Source: Rhabditoides inermis
Taxonomy: Eukaryota; Nematoda; Chromadorea; Rhabditida; Rhabditidae
Direction of reading: 5' to 3'
NCBI GenBank assembly: GCA_963966185.1
Contig: CAWZYM010000440.1
Location: 203,643-267,642, forward strand
DNA: 64,000 nucleotides
In this document: positions 45,576-59,300 of the stretch, in pieces
How the letters are laid out: every line of letters starts with the position of its first letter
Position numbering within the stretch: the stretch's first letter is position 1
Translations under genes and position numbers: made by a program
Notes under the pieces: generated by a model
What the model saw: the letters and a program-made list of their open reading frames with translations, nothing else
Told to the model about the DNA's origin: nothing
The model's database searches: none

Positions 45576-45970
45576 AAACCAAAACTCATTCTAAAGGTGT
45601 CTAAGATGTACTAGATGGGTTGGTTCGTTGGTTCCTAGATTCTCGTGCAGCAAAACATCAAATTCAGTCCTTTCACTAAAACCAAGTCGATTCCTTCGTC
45701 GCCGATTCCTTGGTTTGCAGGGTTTTATGCACTTTTGAACGATCACCACGTCTTCAGATTCAGTCGTGGTAGATCATGAAAACTGTCAGTGGTTCTAGAC
45801 ATCCATAACTACACATGCGATTTTTCTTCAGACTCTATCACTTCTCTACGATATATCACGAATTTTCAAAGTTTCCGGTCCTTGAACCATAATGGTGCAA
45901 TGACCGTTCTTTTTCAATGGAAGTTGGCCGTTTTTTCGGCCGTTGGCCGATTTTTCGGCCGCACGTCGCA
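45576..45970. repeat. Diverged single copy of half of the 883-bp unit
   Basis: It shares GGTTGGTTCGTTGGTTCCTA, GATTCTCGTGCAGCAAAA, CACCACGTCTTCAGATTCAG, GTCCTTGAACC and GGCCGTTGGCCGAT with the 50359-64000 array in the same order, with scattered substitutions. It shows that the unit existed as a dispersed repeat before or apart from tandem amplification. Confidence 0.85.
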
Positions 45971-45974
45971 TGCT

Positions 45975-46335
45975 TGTCTCTTTGTCTATCTCAGGTCATA
46001 TTATAGCTACAATCTTCGTACTTGGTATAAAGACAACGTACTGGAATATAAACTGTTTGGTGTATAACTTGTTCAATTAAACCTCATTCGAATATCCCAA
46101 AAAAGGTCACGTTTATATCTCAGCTTATATTATAGCTACAATCGTCATACTTGGTATAAGTACAAAGTACTGGAATATAAACTGTTCGGTGTATAACTTG
46201 TTTAACTCAACAATAATTCTATGTCCCTAATGAGGTCATGTTCATATCTCGGATCCTATTATAGCTACAAACTTGATACTTGGTTTAAGTACAGAGAACT
46301 TGAGTACAAATTGTTCTCATTTTGAAGGTATGCAA
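45975..46335. repeat. Three reversed copies of the 129-bp satellite
   Basis: Reverse complements of the 2141-5390 unit: TATTATAGCTACAATC, TACTTGGTATAAG, AACTGTTTGGTGTATAACTT. Spacing is about 130 bp. Confidence 0.82.
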
Positions 46336-46363
46336 CGTGTACTAGACAAAGTACAAAGCTCAT

Positions 46364-46404
46364 CTAGCGGCCGGAGGCGAGCGCAGCGAGCCTCCGGCCG
46401 CTAG
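46364..46404. repeat. GC-rich island, outer hairpin only (copy 6)
   Basis: A CTAG-bounded palindrome CTAGCGGCCGGAGGC...GCCTCCGGCCGCTAG without the two inner hairpins. It is followed by GGCTATATAAAATTTGCTAT, the start of the 2-kb unit. Confidence 0.85.
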
Positions 46405-48333
46405 TCGCCCTGGCAGGGCTATATAAAATTTGCTATGGTCGTTGTTTGTTTGTTTGTCCCAGCATGTAGCTCAGACACTATTACACCTACACAGCTCATA
46501 CTCTAAACTTAACACTCTCATGGTGACCGCATGCAATCGTTTCATTTTCACAATCATTGCTCTACTTACCGTATGACTTTACTAACAACTTGACATAGCC
46601 TGAAAAACTTTTCACTCATATGCTCAAGCCATGTTTCAAGATGTGAATCTCATACTGTAAACTTAGACTCAGCACACTATATTGACTTGACACACGTCAC
46701 TAGGACTCATTCCGATAACTCCTTATATGGGTTTATATAGAATTTCCAAAATTTCAGAAGGACATAACCTAAGACTGAAGACACTTTTCACACTCAAACT
46801 ACAAACTTAATTTCAACTAATCACTTTTAACAGACACACATTAACATAGGTTCCTATATCATTTCCTTAAATGGGTTCACTAACAACTCGGTCCACTTCA
46901 ATGTAAACATACCTTCAAACTTCATATTTTTTCATGAAACTTGCACAATAACATGAAACATGCGTGTTATTTACAGTTTTACAGTTTCATTTCGAAAAAC
47001 CAGTTCAAAAAAGTTTTACAGCAATTTTTATTTTCTGACAGGATCAATCACGTAAGATGCAAAACGCAAAAACCTTGAATATCTTTGTTTGTTTTGAAGA
47101 CTAAAATTTCAAACTTTAGCTGATGATAGAAGACACTTGGCCGTTCACACCATTTCAATTTCAAATGAAATACTCATTTCGTTTTCAAAGTATGAATATT
47201 CAAATTTTCGTAGAAATTTTACATTTTTGATCATAACTTCTTTCGTTTTCATAATTAATTAATTAAATTTTTATTGTAAATCACTCTCTATGACACAATC
47301 AACACAAGCACGTATGCTCAACTCTATCACTGAAAATAAAAATCATATTTCATGATTCACTAGATCAACTACAATCCCTTACTATCTAAGAGTTGTGACC
47401 TGGATTTTGCACAGTAATTCATAACTCAAAAACTAATATTTACTGACAAAGATTCAGATTTTTCGCTTCACTGTAGAAGGATTTCACTTTTTCAAAAAAA
47501 ACCTTGATTTTCAACTAAATGTGGCTCATTTTTGCAGTTGAGCATATTGACCGCTGACAGGATCAATCAGGCAAGATGCAAAACGTAAAATACAGTACAT
47601 CTAAATTTCAACTTCTTCGAAAAAATGATTTTAAATTTTCTCATCTCTTTCATCAATGACACTTTACTTCTTGAGTACCTGCCAGCTACCATCTCACCTG
47701 TCGCCTCTCACATGTCACCTGAGATAAATTAGCATAAACTTTAAATTTCACTTTACGACCCTGCAACTTTCGTCTACATGAGAGTTGACACCTGGATTTT
47801 CCTATTTAATTATTAATACCGTAATACCTTCATTCATGAATTATTTCACATTTAAAAAAAAGTTTCCATTTTAATTTTTTTTTTCAATTTTCGTCTGTTT
47901 GAAACTGAAAATTGTACTAAAATTTATATCTCGGTTGGTTTTCAAGGTAGAACGTCCATACTTGGTACAAGTAACAAGAAAACAAGTTCAGTTTTTTTGG
48001 TAAACAACAACAGTGAACAAGTAAACAAATAAGTAAACAACTCCAAATCTTCTGATTTTGATGTCTAATCGATACTAAATCAATCGGACATTTACAAAGT
48101 AGAGTTTACCAGTTAGGTAAACGAATAAACAAAGTAGTAAACAACTCCAATACTTGAAATTCCGATGTCTGATGTGTACTAGACCCATAGAAGAGTTCAG
48201 ATTTGATTTTTTGATGAGTTGACGCGGAGAGGCGAGCGCGCCGAAGGCGCGCGAGCCTCGGAGCGCAGTGCGGCGGCGAAGCCGCCGCCACTAGCGGGCC
48301 GGAGGCGAGCGAAGCGAGCCTCCGGCCCGCTAG
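46405..48333. repeat. Tandem 2-kb unit A
   Basis: It starts TCGCCCTGGCAGGGCTATAT and ends with a GC-rich island (48231-48333). It matches unit B along most of its length with scattered differences (shared words: GGTGACCGCATGCAATCG, AGATGCAAAACGCAAAAACC, GACCGCTGACAGGATCAATC). No gene. It holds CTCCTTATATGGGTTTATAT (CArG-like) and GTAAACAA runs near its end. Confidence 0.82.
48231..48333. repeat. GC-rich triple-hairpin island (copy 7, reversed)
   Basis: Intact three-hairpin island bounded by GAGGCGAGCGCGCC and CCTCCGGCCCGCTAG. It forms the boundary between the two 2-kb units. Confidence 0.85.
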
Positions 48334-50358
48334 TCGCCCCGGCTGGGGCTATATAAAATTTGCTATGGTCGTTGTGTGTCTGTTTTTCACAGCATCTAGC
48401 TCAGCGACTATTACACCTACACAGCTTATACTCTAAACTTAACACTCTTATGGTGACCGCATGCAATCGTTTCATTTTCACGCTCACAGCTCTACTTACC
48501 GTATGACTTTACTAAGAACTTGACATAGCCTGAAAAACTTTTTACCCATATGCTCAGTCCATGTTTCAAGATGTGAATCTAATACTGTAAACTTAGACTC
48601 AACACACTATATTGACTTGATACACGTCACTAGGACTCATTCCGATAACTCCTTATATGAGTTTATATAGAAATTCCAAAATTTCAGAAGGACATAACTC
48701 AATACTGAAGAAATTTTTCACACTCAAACTACAAACTTAAAATCAACTAATCACTCTTAACAGACACACGTTAACATCGGTTCCTATCTCTTTTCCTTAA
48801 ATGGGTTCACTAACAACTCGGTCCACTTCTATGTAAACCTACCTTCAAACGTCATATTTTGTCATGAAACTTGCACAGTAACATGAAACATGCGTGTTAT
48901 TTACAGTTTTACAGTTTCATTTCGAAAAACCAATTCAAAAAAGTTTTACAGCATTTTTCATTTTCTGACAGGATCAATCACGTAAGATGCAAAACGCAAA
49001 AACCTTGAATATCTTTGTTAGTTTTGAAGACTAAATCTTCAAACTTTAGCTGATCATAGAAGACACTTGGCCGTTCACACCATTTCAATTTCAAATAAAA
49101 TACTTATTCCGTTTTCAAAATATAAATATTCAAATTTTCGTAGAAATTTTACAATTTTGATCATAACTTCTTTCGTTTTCAATATTGATTTTTCAAACTT
49201 TTATGGTGAATTACTCTCTATAACACAATCAACACAAACACGTATGCTCAACTCTATTACTGAAAATAAAAATCATATTTCATGATTCACTAGATCAACC
49301 ACAATCCCTTACTATATAAGAGTTAAGACCTGGATTTCACACAGTAATTCATAACTCAAAAACTAATATTTACTGACAAAGATTCAGATTTTTCGCTTCA
49401 TTGTGGAAGGATTTCACTTTTTCAAAAAACCTTGATTTTCAACCAAATGTGGCTCATTTTTGCAGTTGAGCATATTGACCGCTGACAGGATCAATCAGGC
49501 AAGATGCAAAACGTAAAATACAGTACAGCTATGTTTCAACTTCTTAGAGAAAATATTTTCAATTCTCTCATCCCTTTCACCAATGACACTTCAGGTCCTG
49601 AGTACCTGCCAGGTACCGTCTCACCTGTCGCCTCTCACCTGAGATAAATTAGCATAAACTTCGAATTTCACTTCACGACTCCGTGACTTTTGTCTAGATG
49701 AGAGTTGACACCTGCATTTTCTAATTTAATTATCGCTACTTACCGTGATACCTATATTCATGAAATATTTCAGATTTTTATTAAGTGTTTGAATTTTAAT
49801 TTATTTTTCAATTTCGATTTTTTTAATACTCAGAAATGGTATAAAAATTTATAACTTATTTTTAGAGGTAGAATGTTCATACTTGGTACAGGTAACAAGT
49901 AAACAATTACAATTTTTTATGTTAACAACTTAGGTAAACAAGTAAACAAAAAAGTAAACAACTCAAAATCTCCTGATTTTGATATCTAATCGATAATAAA
50001 CCTTCAGGAGAGTTAAGGTATAGTGTTTACAAGTCAGGTAAACAAGTAAACAAAATTGTAAACAACTCCAAAAGTGAAGATTCTGATGTCTGATGTGTAC
50101 TAGACCCATAGTAGAGTTCATATCTGATGTTTACATAATGAGTAAACAAGTAAACAAAAACGTGAACAACTTCAAAACTACAGATTTCGATGTCTGATGT
50201 GTACTAGACCCATAGGAGAATTCAGATTTGAAGTTTTTATGAGTTGACGCGGAGAGGCGAGCGCGCCGAAGGCGCGCGAGCCTCGGAGCGCAGTGCGGCG
50301 GCGAAGCCGCCGCCACTAGCGGGCCGGAGGCGAGCGAAGCGAGCCTCCGGCCCGCTAG
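48334..50358. repeat. Tandem 2-kb unit B
   Basis: Homologous to 46405-48333 and about 100 bp longer owing to extra GTAAACAAGTAAACAA phrases before its terminal island (50256-50358). Non-coding. Confidence 0.82.
50256..50358. repeat. GC-rich triple-hairpin island (copy 8, reversed)
   Basis: Intact island. Its last CTAG is followed directly by the first 883-bp unit, replacing the ...GAAGTT that precedes every later unit. Confidence 0.88.
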
Positions 50359-53300
50359 TCCACCGCCTCCCCCTATAAAATTTGCTATGGTGTCTGCGTG
50401 TTTGTCGTTCCTCATTTGCACAGAGCTTCCCGCTACAGCTACTGGAATGTGGTTTCAGACTCAAGCTCAGTTGGTACCTGAGATGCAGGATTCTATCTGA
50501 CAGCTCATTTGCATAACTCCTTATAGGGGTTTACTAAGAATTCGCCATTTGAACATAGAATCTGACCGATGATTATTCTATGTAAAGTATGCTTCGTTTT
50601 TGAGTTACTGAGTTCTCCTTTTAGAGTTAGGCTACGGTAGAGATCGTGATTTAAATTTTAGTATTTCACCTCAATTGCATACCTCCAAATACAGTTAATT
50701 TGTATCTCTGTCAGTTTTGATGCTACAAGTAAACGAAAAAGTAAACAAGTTCAAAACTTATTCTAAATGTGTCTAAGATGCACTAGAAGATGAGTTGGTT
50801 CGTTGGTTCCTAGATTCTCGTGCAGCAAAAGATCAAATTCAGTCCCTTCATTAGAACCAAGTCGATTCCTTCGTGGCCGATTCCTTAGTTTGCAGGGGTT
50901 TATGCACTTTTCAACCATCACCACGTCTTCAGATTCAGTCGTGGTAGATTCTGAGAACTGTCAGTGATTCTAGACGTGTATCACTATGCGTTCGATTAGT
51001 CTCGACTCTCTAACACTTTTCTACGATTTATTACGAATTTTCAAAGTTTTCGGTCCTTGAACCCGAATGGTGCAATGACCGTCTTTTTTCAATGGAAGTT
51101 GGCCGAAATTTCGGCCGTTGGCCGATATTTTCGCTTATGTCACAATTGAGAGTTGGATTTCATAATTTATTGATCAGTACACTCATATCATCTACTATGA
51201 ATATTTTCAGAATTTTATCTAAGTTTTGAATTTTTGAAGTTTCCACCGCCTCCCCCTATAAAATTTGCTATGGTGTCTGCGTGTTTGTCGTTCCTCATTT
51301 GCACAGAGCTTCCCGCTACAGCTACTGGAATGTGGTTTCAGACTCAAGCTCAGTTGGTACCTGAGATGCAGGATTCTATCTGACAGCTCATTTGCATAAC
51401 TCCTTATAGGGGTTTACTAAGAATTCGCCATTTGAACATAGAATCTGACCGATGATTATTCTATGTAAAGTATGCTTCGTTTTTGAGTTACTGAGTTCTC
51501 CTTTTAGAGTTAGGCTACGGTAGAGATCGTGATTTAAATTTTAGTATTTCACCTCAATTGCATACCTCCAAATACAGTTAATTTGTATCTCTGTCAGTTT
51601 TGATGCTACAAGTAAACGAAAAAGTAAACAAGTTCAAAACTTATTCTAAATGTGTCTAAGATGCACTAGAAGATGAGTTGGTTCGTTGGTTCCTAGATTC
51701 TCGTGCAGCAAAAGATCAAATTCAGTCCCTTCATTAGAACCAAGTCGATTCCTTCGTGGCCGATTCCTTAGTTTGCAGGGGTTTATGCACTTTTCAACCA
51801 TCACCACGTCTTCAGATTCAGTCGTGGTAGATTCTGAGAACTGTCAGTGATTCTAGACGTGTATCACTATGCGTTCGATTAGTCTCGACTCTCTAACACT
51901 TTTCTACGATTTATTACGAATTTTCAAAGTTTTCGGTCCTTGAACCCGAATGGTGCAATGACCGTCTTTTTTCAATGGAAGTTGGCCGAAATTTCGGCCG
52001 TTGGCCGATATTTTCGCTTATGTCACAATTGAGAGTTGGATTTCATAATTTATTGATCAGTACACTCATATCATCTACTATGAATATTTTCAGAATTTTA
52101 TCTAAGTTTTGAATTTTTGAAGTTTCCACCGCCTCCCCCTATAAAATTTGCTATGGTGTCTGCGTGTTTGTCGTTCCTCATTTGCACAGAGCTTCCCGCT
52201 ACAGCTACTGGAATGTGGTTTCAGACTCAAGCTCAGTTGGTACCTGAGATGCAGGATTCTATCTGACAGCTCATTTGCATAACTCCTTATAGGGGTTTAC
52301 TAAGAATTCGCCATTTGAACATAGAATCTGACCGATGATTATTCTATGTAAAGTATGCTTCGTTTTTGAGTTACTGAGTTCTCCTTTTAGAGTTAGGCTA
52401 CGGTAGAGATCGTGATTTAAATTTTAGTATTTCACCTCAATTGCATACCTCCAAATACAGTTAATTTGTATCTCTGTCAGTTTTGATGCTACAAGTAAAC
52501 GAAAAAGTAAACAAGTTCAAAACTTATTCTAAATGTGTCTAAGATGCACTAGAAGATGAGTTGGTTCGTTGGTTCCTAGATTCTCGTGCAGCAAAAGATC
52601 AAATTCAGTCCCTTCATTAGAACCAAGTCGATTCCTTCGTGGCCGATTCCTTAGTTTGCAGGGGTTTATGCACTTTTCAACCATCACCACGTCTTCAGAT
52701 TCAGTCGTGGTAGATTCTGAGAACTGTCAGTGATTCTAGACGTGTATCACTATGCGTTCGATTAGTCTCGACTCTCTAACACTTTTCTACGATTTATTAC
52801 GAATTTTCAAAGTTTTCGGTCCTTGAACCCGAATGGTGCAATGACCGTCTTTTTTCAATGGAAGTTGGCCGAAATTTCGGCCGTTGGCCGATATTTTCGC
52901 TTATGTCACAATTGAGAGTTGGATTTCATAATTTATTGATCAGTACACTCATATCATCTACTATGAATATTTTCAGAATTTTATCTAAGTTTTGAATTTT
53001 TGAAGTTTCCACCGCCTCCCCCTATAAAATTTGCTATGGTGTCTGCGTGTTTGTCGTTCCTCATTTGCACAGAGCTTCCCGCTACAGCTACTGGAATGTG
53101 GTTTCAGACTCAAGCTCAGTTGGTACCTGAGATGCAGGATTCTATCTGACAGCTCATTTGCATAACTCCTTATAGGGGTTTACTAAGAATTCGCCATTTG
53201 AACATAGAATCTGACCGATGATTATTCTATGTAAAGTATGCTTCGTTTTTGAGTTACTGAGTTCTCCTTTTAGAGTTAGGCTACGGTAGAGATCGTGATT

Positions 53301-56300
53301 TAAATTTTAGTATTTCACCTCAATTGCATACCTCCAAATACAGTTAATTTGTATCTCTGTCAGTTTTGATGCTACAAGTAAACGAAAAAGTAAACAAGTT
53401 CAAAACTTATTCTAAATGTGTCTAAGATGCACTAGAAGATGAGTTGGTTCGTTGGTTCCTAGATTCTCGTGCAGCAAAAGATCAAATTCAGTCCCTTCAT
53501 TAGAACCAAGTCGATTCCTTCGTGGCCGATTCCTTAGTTTGCAGGGGTTTATGCACTTTTCAACCATCACCACGTCTTCAGATTCAGTCGTGGTAGATTC
53601 TGAGAACTGTCAGTGATTCTAGACGTGTATCACTATGCGTTCGATTAGTCTCGACTCTCTAACACTTTTCTACGATTTATTACGAATTTTCAAAGTTTTC
53701 GGTCCTTGAACCCGAATGGTGCAATGACCGTCTTTTTTCAATGGAAGTTGGCCGAAATTTCGGCCGTTGGCCGATATTTTCGCTTATGTCACAATTGAGA
53801 GTTGGATTTCATAATTTATTGATCAGTACACTCATATCATCTACTATGAATATTTTCAGAATTTTATCTAAGTTTTGAATTTTTGAAGTTTCCACCGCCT
53901 CCCCCTATAAAATTTGCTATGGTGTCTGCGTGTTTGTCGTTCCTCATTTGCACAGAGCTTCCCGCTACAGCTACTGGAATGTGGTTTCAGACTCAAGCTC
54001 AGTTGGTACCTGAGATGCAGGATTCTATCTGACAGCTCATTTGCATAACTCCTTATAGGGGTTTACTAAGAATTCGCCATTTGAACATAGAATCTGACCG
54101 ATGATTATTCTATGTAAAGTATGCTTCGTTTTTGAGTTACTGAGTTCTCCTTTTAGAGTTAGGCTACGGTAGAGATCGTGATTTAAATTTTAGTATTTCA
54201 CCTCAATTGCATACCTCCAAATACAGTTAATTTGTATCTCTGTCAGTTTTGATGCTACAAGTAAACGAAAAAGTAAACAAGTTCAAAACTTATTCTAAAT
54301 GTGTCTAAGATGCACTAGAAGATGAGTTGGTTCGTTGGTTCCTAGATTCTCGTGCAGCAAAAGATCAAATTCAGTCCCTTCATTAGAACCAAGTCGATTC
54401 CTTCGTGGCCGATTCCTTAGTTTGCAGGGGTTTATGCACTTTTCAACCATCACCACGTCTTCAGATTCAGTCGTGGTAGATTCTGAGAACTGTCAGTGAT
54501 TCTAGACGTGTATCACTATGCGTTCGATTAGTCTCGACTCTCTAACACTTTTCTACGATTTATTACGAATTTTCAAAGTTTTCGGTCCTTGAACCCGAAT
54601 GGTGCAATGACCGTCTTTTTTCAATGGAAGTTGGCCGAAATTTCGGCCGTTGGCCGATATTTTCGCTTATGTCACAATTGAGAGTTGGATTTCATAATTT
54701 ATTGATCAGTACACTCATATCATCTACTATGAATATTTTCAGAATTTTATCTAAGTTTTGAATTTTTGAAGTTTCCACCGCCTCCCCCTATAAAATTTGC
54801 TATGGTGTCTGCGTGTTTGTCGTTCCTCATTTGCACAGAGCTTCCCGCTACAGCTACTGGAATGTGGTTTCAGACTCAAGCTCAGTTGGTACCTGAGATG
54901 CAGGATTCTATCTGACAGCTCATTTGCATAACTCCTTATAGGGGTTTACTAAGAATTCGCCATTTGAACATAGAATCTGACCGATGATTATTCTATGTAA
55001 AGTATGCTTCGTTTTTGAGTTACTGAGTTCTCCTTTTAGAGTTAGGCTACGGTAGAGATCGTGATTTAAATTTTAGTATTTCACCTCAATTGCATACCTC
55101 CAAATACAGTTAATTTGTATCTCTGTCAGTTTTGATGCTACGAGTAAACGAAAAAGTAAACAAGTTCAAAACTTATTCTAAATGTGTCTAAGATGCACTA
55201 GAAGATGAGTTGGTTCGTTGGTTCCTAGATTCTCGTGCAGCAAAAGATCAAATTCAGTCCCTTCATTAGAACCAAGTCGATTCCTTCGTGGCCGATTCCT
55301 TAGTTTGCAGGGGTTTATGCACTTTTCAACCATCACCACGTCTTCAGATTCAGTCGTGGTAGATTCTGAGAACTGTCAGTGATTCTAGACGTGTATCACT
55401 ATGCGTTCGATTAGTCTCGACTCTCTAACACTTTTCTACGATTTATTACGAATTTTCAAAGTTTTCGGTCCTTGAACCCGAATGGTGCAATGACCGTCTT
55501 TTTTCAATGGAAGTTGGCCGAAATTTCGGCCGTTGGCCGATATTTTCGCTTATGTCACAATTGAGAGTTGGATTTCATAATTTATTGATCAGTACACTCA
55601 TATCATCTACTATGAATATTTTCAGAATTTTATCTAAGTTTTGAATTTTTGAAGTTTCCACCGCCTCCCCCTATAAAATTTGCTATGGTGTCTGCGTGTT
55701 TGTCGTTCCTCATTTGCACAGAGCTTCCCGCTACAGCTACTGGAATGTGGTTTCAGACTCAAGCTCAGTTGGTACCTGAGATGCAGGATTCTATCTGACA
55801 GCTCATTTGCATAACTCCTTATAGGGGTTTACTAAGAATTCGCCATTTGAACATAGAATCTGACCGATGATTATTCTATGTAAAGTATGCTTCGTTTTTG
55901 AGTTACTGAGTTCTCCTTTTAGAGTTAGGCTACGGTAGAGATCGTGATTTAAATTTTAGTATTTCACCTCAATTGCATACCTCCAAATACAGTTAATTTG
56001 TATCTCTGTCAGTTTTGATGCTACAAGTAAACGAAAAAGTAAACAAGTTCAAAACTTATTCTAAATGTGTCTAAGATGCACTAGAAGATGAGTTGGTTCG
56101 TTGGTTCCTAGATTCTCGTGCAGCAAAAGATCAAATTCAGTCCCTTCATTAGAACCAAGTCGATTCCTTCGTGGCCGATTCCTTAGTTTGCAGGGGTTTA
56201 TGCACTTTTCAACCATCACCACGTCTTCAGATTCAGTCGTGGTAGATTCTGAGAACTGTCAGTGATTCTAGACGTGTATCACTATGCGTTCGATTAGTCT

Positions 56301-59300
56301 CGACTCTCTAACACTTTTCTACGATTTATTACGAATTTTCAAAGTTTTCGGTCCTTGAACCCGAATGGTGCAATGACCGTCTTTTTTCAATGGAAGTTGG
56401 CCGAAATTTCGGCCGTTGGCCGATATTTTCGCTTATGTCACAATTGAGAGTTGGATTTCATAATTTATTGATCAGTACACTCATATCATCTACTATGAAT
56501 ATTTTCAGAATTTTATCTAAGTTTTGAATTTTTGAAGTTTCCACCGCCTCCCCCTATAAAATTTGCTATGGTGTCTGCGTGTTTGTCGTTCCTCATTTGC
56601 ACAGAGCTTCCCGCTACAGCTACTGGAATGTGGTTTCAGACTCAAGCTCAGTTGGTACCTGAGATGCAGGATTCTATCTGACAGCTCATTTGCATAACTC
56701 CTTATAGGGGTTTACTAAGAATTCGCCATTTGAACATAGAATCTGACCGATGATTATTCTATGTAAAGTATGCTTCGTTTTTGAGTTACTGAGTTCTCCT
56801 TTTAGAGTTAGGCTACGGTAGAGATCGTGATTTAAATTTTAGTATTTCACCTCAATTGCATACCTCCAAATACAGTTAATTTGTATCTCTGTCAGTTTTG
56901 ATGCTACAAGTAAACGAAAAAGTAAACAAGTTCAAAACTTATTCTAAATGTGTCTAAGATGCACTAGAAGATGAGTTGGTTCGTTGGTTCCTAGATTCTC
57001 GTGCAGCAAAAGATCAAATTCAGTCCCTTCATTAGAACCAAGTCGATTCCTTCGTGGCCGATTCCTTAGTTTGCAGGGGTTTATGCACTTTTCAACCATC
57101 ACCACGTCTTCAGATTCAGTCGTGGTAGATTCTGAGAACTGTCAGTGATTCTAGACGTGTATCACTATGCGTTCGATTAGTCTCGACTCTCTAACACTTT
57201 TCTACGATTTATTACGAATTTTCAAAGTTTTCGGTCCTTGAACCCGAATGGTGCAATGACCGTCTTTTTTCAATGGAAGTTGGCCGAAATTTCGGCCGTT
57301 GGCCGATATTTTCGCTTATGTCACAATTGAGAGTTGGATTTCATAATTTATTGATCAGTACACTCATATCATCTACTATGAATATTTTCAGAATTTTATC
57401 TAAGTTTTGAATTTTTGAAGTTTCCACCGCCTCCCCCTATAAAATTTGCTATGGTGTCTGCGTGTTTGTCGTTCCTCATTTGCACAGAGCTTCCCGCTAC
57501 AGCTACTGGAATGTGGTTTCAGACTCAAGCTCAGTTGGTACCTGAGATGCAGGATTCTATCTGACAGCTCATTTGCATAACTCCTTATAGGGGTTTACTA
57601 AGAATTCGCCATTTGAACATAGAATCTGACCGATGATTATTCTATGTAAAGTATGCTTCGTTTTTGAGTTACTGAGTTCTCCTTTTAGAGTTAGGCTACG
57701 GTAGAGATCGTGATTTAAATTTTAGTATTTCACCTCAATTGCATACCTCCAAATACAGTTAATTTGTATCTCTGTCAGTTTTGATGCTACAAGTAAACGA
57801 AAAAGTAAACAAGTTCAAAACTTATTCTAAATGTGTCTAAGATGCACTAGAAGATGAGTTGGTTCGTTGGTTCCTAGATTCTCGTGCAGCAAAAGATCAA
57901 ATTCAGTCCCTTCATTAGAACCAAGTCGATTCCTTCGTGGCCGATTCCTTAGTTTGCAGGGGTTTATGCACTTTTCAACCATCACCACGTCTTCAGATTC
58001 AGTCGTGGTAGATTCTGAGAACTGTCAGTGATTCTAGACGTGTATCACTATGCGTTCGATTAGTCTCGACTCTCTAACACTTTTCTACGATTTATTACGA
58101 ATTTTCAAAGTTTTCGGTCCTTGAACCCGAATGGTGCAATGACCGTCTTTTTTCAATGGAAGTTGGCCGAAATTTCGGCCGTTGGCCGATATTTTCGCTT
58201 ATGTCACAATTGAGAGTTGGATTTCATAATTTATTGATCAGTACACTCATATCATCTACTATGAATATTTTCAGAATTTTATCTAAGTTTTGAATTTTTG
58301 AAGTTTCCACCGCCTCCCCCTATAAAATTTGCTATGGTGTCTGCGTGTTTGTCGTTCCTCATTTGCACAGAGCTTCCCGCTACAGCTACTGGAATGTGGT
58401 TTCAGACTCAAGCTCAGTTGGTACCTGAGATGCAGGATTCTATCTGACAGCTCATTTGCATAACTCCTTATAGGGGTTTACTAAGAATTCGCCATTTGAA
58501 CATAGAATCTGACCGATGATTATTCTATGTAAAGTATGCTTCGTTTTTGAGTTACTGAGTTCTCCTTTTAGAGTTAGGCTACGGTAGAGATCGTGATTTA
58601 AATTTTAGTATTTCACCTCAATTGCATACCTCCAAATACAGTTAATTTGTATCTCTGTCAGTTTTGATGCTACAAGTAAACGAAAAAGTAAACAAGTTCA
58701 AAACTTATTCTAAATGTGTCTAAGATGCACTAGAAGATGAGTTGGTTCGTTGGTTCCTAGATTCTCGTGCAGCAAAAGATCAAATTCAGTCCCTTCATTA
58801 GAACCAAGTCGATTCCTTCGTGGCCGATTCCTTAGTTTGCAGGGGTTTATGCACTTTTCAACCATCACCACGTCTTCAGATTCAGTCGTGGTAGATTCTG
58901 AGAACTGTCAGTGATTCTAGACGTGTATCACTATGCGTTCGATTAGTCTCGACTCTCTAACACTTTTCTACGATTTATTACGAATTTTCAAAGTTTTCGG
59001 TCCTTGAACCCGAATGGTGCAATGACCGTCTTTTTTCAATGGAAGTTGGCCGAAATTTCGGCCGTTGGCCGATATTTTCGCTTATGTCACAATTGAGAGT
59101 TGGATTTCATAATTTATTGATCAGTACACTCATATCATCTACTATGAATATTTTCAGAATTTTATCTAAGTTTTGAATTTTTGAAGTTTCCACCGCCTCC
59201 CCCTATAAAATTTGCTATGGTGTCTGCGTGTTTGTCGTTCCTCATTTGCACAGAGCTTCCCGCTACAGCTACTGGAATGTGGTTTCAGACTCAAGCTCAG

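Noticed and set aside
50256..50358. Helitron 3' terminus (hairpin plus CTAG followed by T)
   Set aside because: CTAG is part of the palindrome itself, occurs at both ends of it, and no Helitron 5' end or helicase was seen.
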